Part shown: piece by piece, positions 41,699 to 43,124 of the stretch
Layout: each line of letters begins with the position of its first letter
Position numbering within the stretch: position 1 is the stretch's first letter
Assembly: GCA_913057205.1 (NCBI GenBank)
Contig: CAJXNO010000021.1
Span: 1-43,124, forward strand
Source of the DNA: an uncultured Flavobacteriales bacterium
GTDB lineage: Bacteria > Bacteroidota > Bacteroidia > Flavobacteriales_G > Salibacteraceae
Reading direction: 5' to 3'
Length of the DNA: 43,124 nt
Notes under the pieces: generated by a model
Told to the model about the DNA's origin: nothing
The model's input: only the letters and a program-made list of their open reading frames with translations
Database searches by the model: none
Position numbers and translations under genes: made by a program

Positions 41699-42763
41699 CT
41701 AAACCTTAGGCATATCCTCCTCGGTTAATTCAGCCACCTCTAAGCCCCTTAAATAGGTTAGGGATACATTCAGACTTGAATGACCCATCACCTTCTGTAG
41801 CTTCACTAATGAGCCTGTACGCTGGTAGATTTCTATAGCCCCAGAGTGTCTGAAAGAGTATAGAGTCTGATTGGTGTCAATCAGCTTAGATTGGCTCTTA
41901 AATCGCCTCCAAAGGCACTTAAAGTAGTCCTGGTTGTATGCCTTCTGATTACCACTGAATACATTGCAGTTTAGGTCTCCAGCATGAAGGTTCTCTCGGA
42001 TGTATTTTGGGACAGGAACTATCCTGTTTCGTCCTGATTTATTCCGATGCCCTGATAGGTGTATTTGACTCAGATCGTTGGAGAAGTCCCCCCAACATAA
42101 CTCTCTTATTTCTCGATGTGGCCTGAGGAGGCATCCGTATGTCAGAAGACAACACAGGTAGAGGTTACTGTTAAAGGCTTTTATCTCATCTAGAATGAGG
42201 CCGATGTCTCTGAAGGGTTTATGGAGCTTAGCCTTTGCCTTTTTACTCTTATTCTTCAATAGGTCTCTCTCATCCATACCCAGGTTCACAGCCTCGTTTA
42301 TTAGGGCGTTTACATGTCTTCTAAAGGTGTTATAGCTTGAGGCATTGGTGTATCTGTTGAGCATAGCACTTAGTTCATTAGCGCATAGATTATTGCCTTT
42401 TGAGGCATCGACAATATCCCTGTAAGTGTAACGAAGGGTTGATTTGTATTTAGCTGAGTAGTTGCTATTCAGCTTACTCTCTAAAGCAAGCTTCAGGTAC
42501 TCTAGGTCAGATAACCGACCTGATTGAATTGTTTCTTTTCGATGTGACTTTAGAACACCCCCTTTGGTGATGTGACTATAAACCTCCGCAGCTAATAAAT
42601 TAGCCATTGATAGACGATGTTCTATGGGGTGGTTATTCGGGTTTAACGAGCTGTTAATTCTTTTGCCGCTATAAAGCCTTATTTTCTGATTATTCAGATG
42701 AAACGAGACGAAGACTTTAAGGTCTTTGGTTTGACCAACCTTGGGGTAACTTAGATTTATCAC
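41699..42763 (-). CDS. int: Tyrosine site-specific integrase
   Basis: Catalyses recombination between the element and the tRNA-Asn site. Residues ~1-85 are an arm-binding-type N-terminal domain, ~88-180 the SAM-like core-binding domain, and ~185-354 the catalytic domain. Catalytic residues can be placed: Arg214 (LLRPHREIREL), Lys242 (HRNKSGRNRIVPVP), Arg305 with His306 (YSFRHSG), His328 (GHSS) and the nucleophile Tyr337 (LTYLRG). Length 354 aa is complete. The start codon lies just two bases from the first of two GACAGTT repeats and 78 bases from attR, so integrase binding could repress its own gene. The 3' end is duplicated at 39466. It is of the type common in Bacteroidota integrative elements. 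Confidence 0.93.
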   Translation of the reverse strand: MINLSYPKVGQTKDLKVFVSFHLNNQKIRLYSGKRINSSLNPNNHPIEHRLSMANLLAAEVYSHITKGGVLKSHRKETIQSGRLSDLEYLKLALESKLNSNYSAKYKSTLRYTYRDIVDASKGNNLCANELSAMLNRYTNASSYNTFRRHVNALINEAVNLGMDERDLLKNKSKKAKAKLHKPFRDIGLILDEIKAFNSNLYLCCLLTYGCLLRPHREIRELCWGDFSNDLSQIHLSGHRNKSGRNRIVPVPKYIRENLHAGDLNCNVFSGNQKAYNQDYFKCLWRRFKSQSKLIDTNQTLYSFRHSGAIEIYQRTGSLVKLQKVMGHSSLNVSLTYLRGLEVAELTEEDMPKV

Positions 42764-42764
42764 A

Positions 42765-42782
42765 GACAGTTCTTAGACAGTT
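42765..42782 (+). repeat. Right arm-type sites: two GACAGTT repeats at 11-bp spacing
   Basis: GACAGTT at 42765-42771 and 42776-42782, in the same orientation and with the same 11-bp period as the three copies at the left end. They lie between the integrase start codon and attR, 58 bases from the core. Confidence 0.7.
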
Positions 42783-42840
42783 AAACATTTTTTAGATGTT
42801 TAATGCGCTGATATACTGCAACTTATGTGGATTGCGCTCA

Positions 42841-42892
42841 TGACTGTTAATCAGAGGGTCCTTGGTTCGAGCCCAAGAGGAGGAGCGAAAGC
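42841..42892 (+). repeat. attR core: 52-bp direct repeat (right copy)
   Basis: Identical to 35868-35919. It contains the anticodon loop, variable region, T arm and acceptor 3' strand of tRNA-Asn but no 5' half, so it is not a functional tRNA gene. It marks the chromosomal 3' end displaced by integration. Confidence 0.93.
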
Positions 42893-42898
42893 GACTTG

Positions 42899-42928
42899 AA
42901 AGCCTACACGTATGTGTGGGCTTTTTTT
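42899..42928 (+). terminator. Displaced chromosomal terminator of tRNA-Asn
   Basis: AAAGCCTACAC and GTGTGGGCTTT form an 11-bp stem (one G-U) with a GTAT loop and a T tract. It now follows only the attR tRNA fragment. A second copy is at 43054-43083 in the tandem repeat. Confidence 0.8.
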
Positions 42929-43053
42929 GTTTCACGAAGTGAAGCAAACCGATTGGGCGAGAAGTTTATCCCGAGCAACCGTAGGGTGACGAGGGAAGCC
43001 CAACCCGCCTGAGCAAACTCAGTCGGGCAGGGAGGAGGAGCGAAAGCGACTTG

Positions 43054-43083
43054 AAAGCCTACACGTATGTGTGGGCTTTTTTT
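43054..43083 (+). terminator. Second copy of the tRNA terminator hairpin
   Basis: Identical to 42899-42928, 155 bases downstream, within the second repeat unit. It is preceded only by the tRNA acceptor-strand bases and by no tRNA gene. Confidence 0.7.
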
Positions 43084-43124
43084 GTTTCACGAAGTGAAGC
43101 AAACCGATTGGGCGAGAAGTTTAT

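Larger units (their letters stand above)
35868..42892. mobile_element. Integrative element of ~7.0 kb in tRNA-Asn
   Basis: Bounded by the 52-bp att repeats, with the unit length from core to core 6,973 bp. It carries, left to right: putative arm sites, a helix-turn-helix protein (minus), a small ORF (plus), a T9SS-secreted FG-GAP protein (minus), a decayed ORF, an integrase 3' remnant, a TPR-SpoIIE phosphatase (minus) and an intact tyrosine integrase (minus) 78 bases from attR. It is clearly more AT-rich than the flanking chromosome. There is no relaxase, conjugation gene, replication initiator, transposase or phage structural gene. It may be a satellite or mobilised island that depends on other elements for transfer, or a decayed element. 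Bounds and integrase are well supported; mode of transfer is unknown. Confidence 0.88.
42877..43124 (+). repeat. 155-bp tandem repeat at the window end (1.6 copies)
   Basis: GAGGAGGAGCGAAAGCGACT starts at 42877 and again at 43032; the second copy continues unchanged to the last base (93 of 155 bases seen). The unit begins with the last bases of the tRNA and contains the terminator, a TTCAC-GAA-GTGAA palindrome, nested TTGGGC/GCCCAA (42953-43003) and TCCC/GGGA pairs, and a CCCGCCTGAG-CAAA-CTCAGTCGGG hairpin. It is REP-like in look. Confidence 0.9.

Noticed and set aside
39660-41700. Possible internal att site separating two tandem elements
   Set aside because: No third copy of the tRNA-Asn 3' core or of its GTTCGAGCCC segment is visible between the integrase remnant and the intact integrase, so a simple tandem array of two complete elements is not supported.
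42930-43030. CRISPR-like repeat
   Set aside because: There is only one full unit and one partial unit of 155 bp, with no short repeat-spacer alternation and no cas genes.

Overview
The window is a 43 kb piece of a Bacteroidota chromosome, most likely a marine-type member of the Flavobacteriales. The evidence is four secreted proteins with type IX secretion (T9SS) type A C-terminal sorting domains, a SprE/PorW-like T9SS lipoprotein, an atp operon lacking atpD/atpC, promoters of the Bacteroidota TTTG/TAnnTTTG type, and few Shine-Dalgarno sequences. Most of the window (about 1-35.9 kb) is ordinary chromosome of roughly 50% GC. The last 7 kb are clearly more AT-rich and form an integrated mobile element.

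Layout of the chromosomal part. 1-1045: end of a fused hemC-hemD gene (heme synthesis). 1110-6036: two large secreted T9SS cargo proteins facing each other across back-to-back terminators. 6121-7070: tadA (tRNA A34 deaminase) and a BrxA/B bacilliredoxin. 7122-13866 (minus): a compact run in transcription order Wzx-like flippase, dut, sugar-nucleotidyltransferase, TPR protein, DUF4292 lipoprotein, EnvC-like amidase activator, suggesting a cell-envelope unit. 13982-17682: a membrane GT-C-like protein, an enoyl-CoA hydratase and a GT4 glycosyltransferase. 17655-19106: an NtrY-like histidine kinase. 19197-25232 (minus): bactofilin, AtpZ-like and AtpI-like proteins, then atpB-E-F-H-A-G, with a terminator-like hairpin just after atpE. 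25291-27921: sprE/porW. 28016-29367: an M23 endopeptidase and RNase HI, overlapping by one base. 29357-31987: an M1 aminopeptidase lipoprotein. 32031-35784: a biotin carrier protein, a YceI-like lipoprotein, a PfkB sugar kinase and another T9SS cargo protein.

The mobile element lies between a complete tRNA-Asn(GTT) gene (35839-35912) and a duplicated 3' part of that tRNA (42841-42892). The 52-bp direct repeat is attL/attR and the element is about 7.0 kb. It carries a tyrosine integrase next to attR, five copies of GACAGTT in 11-bp phase (three at the left end, two at the right) that look like integrase arm sites, a helix-turn-helix protein with likely operators, a T9SS-secreted FG-GAP repeat protein, a TPR-SpoIIE (PP2C) phosphatase, and decayed genes. 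The last 201 bases of an integrase gene occur a second time at 39466-39666, so the phosphatase gene is bracketed by direct repeats of an integrase 3' end. I see no relaxase, conjugation, replication or phage structural genes, so the element is best called a small integrative island of unknown transfer mode. It is the most unusual part of the window.

Beyond attR, the displaced tRNA terminator and its flank form a 155-bp tandem repeat that runs off the end of the window.
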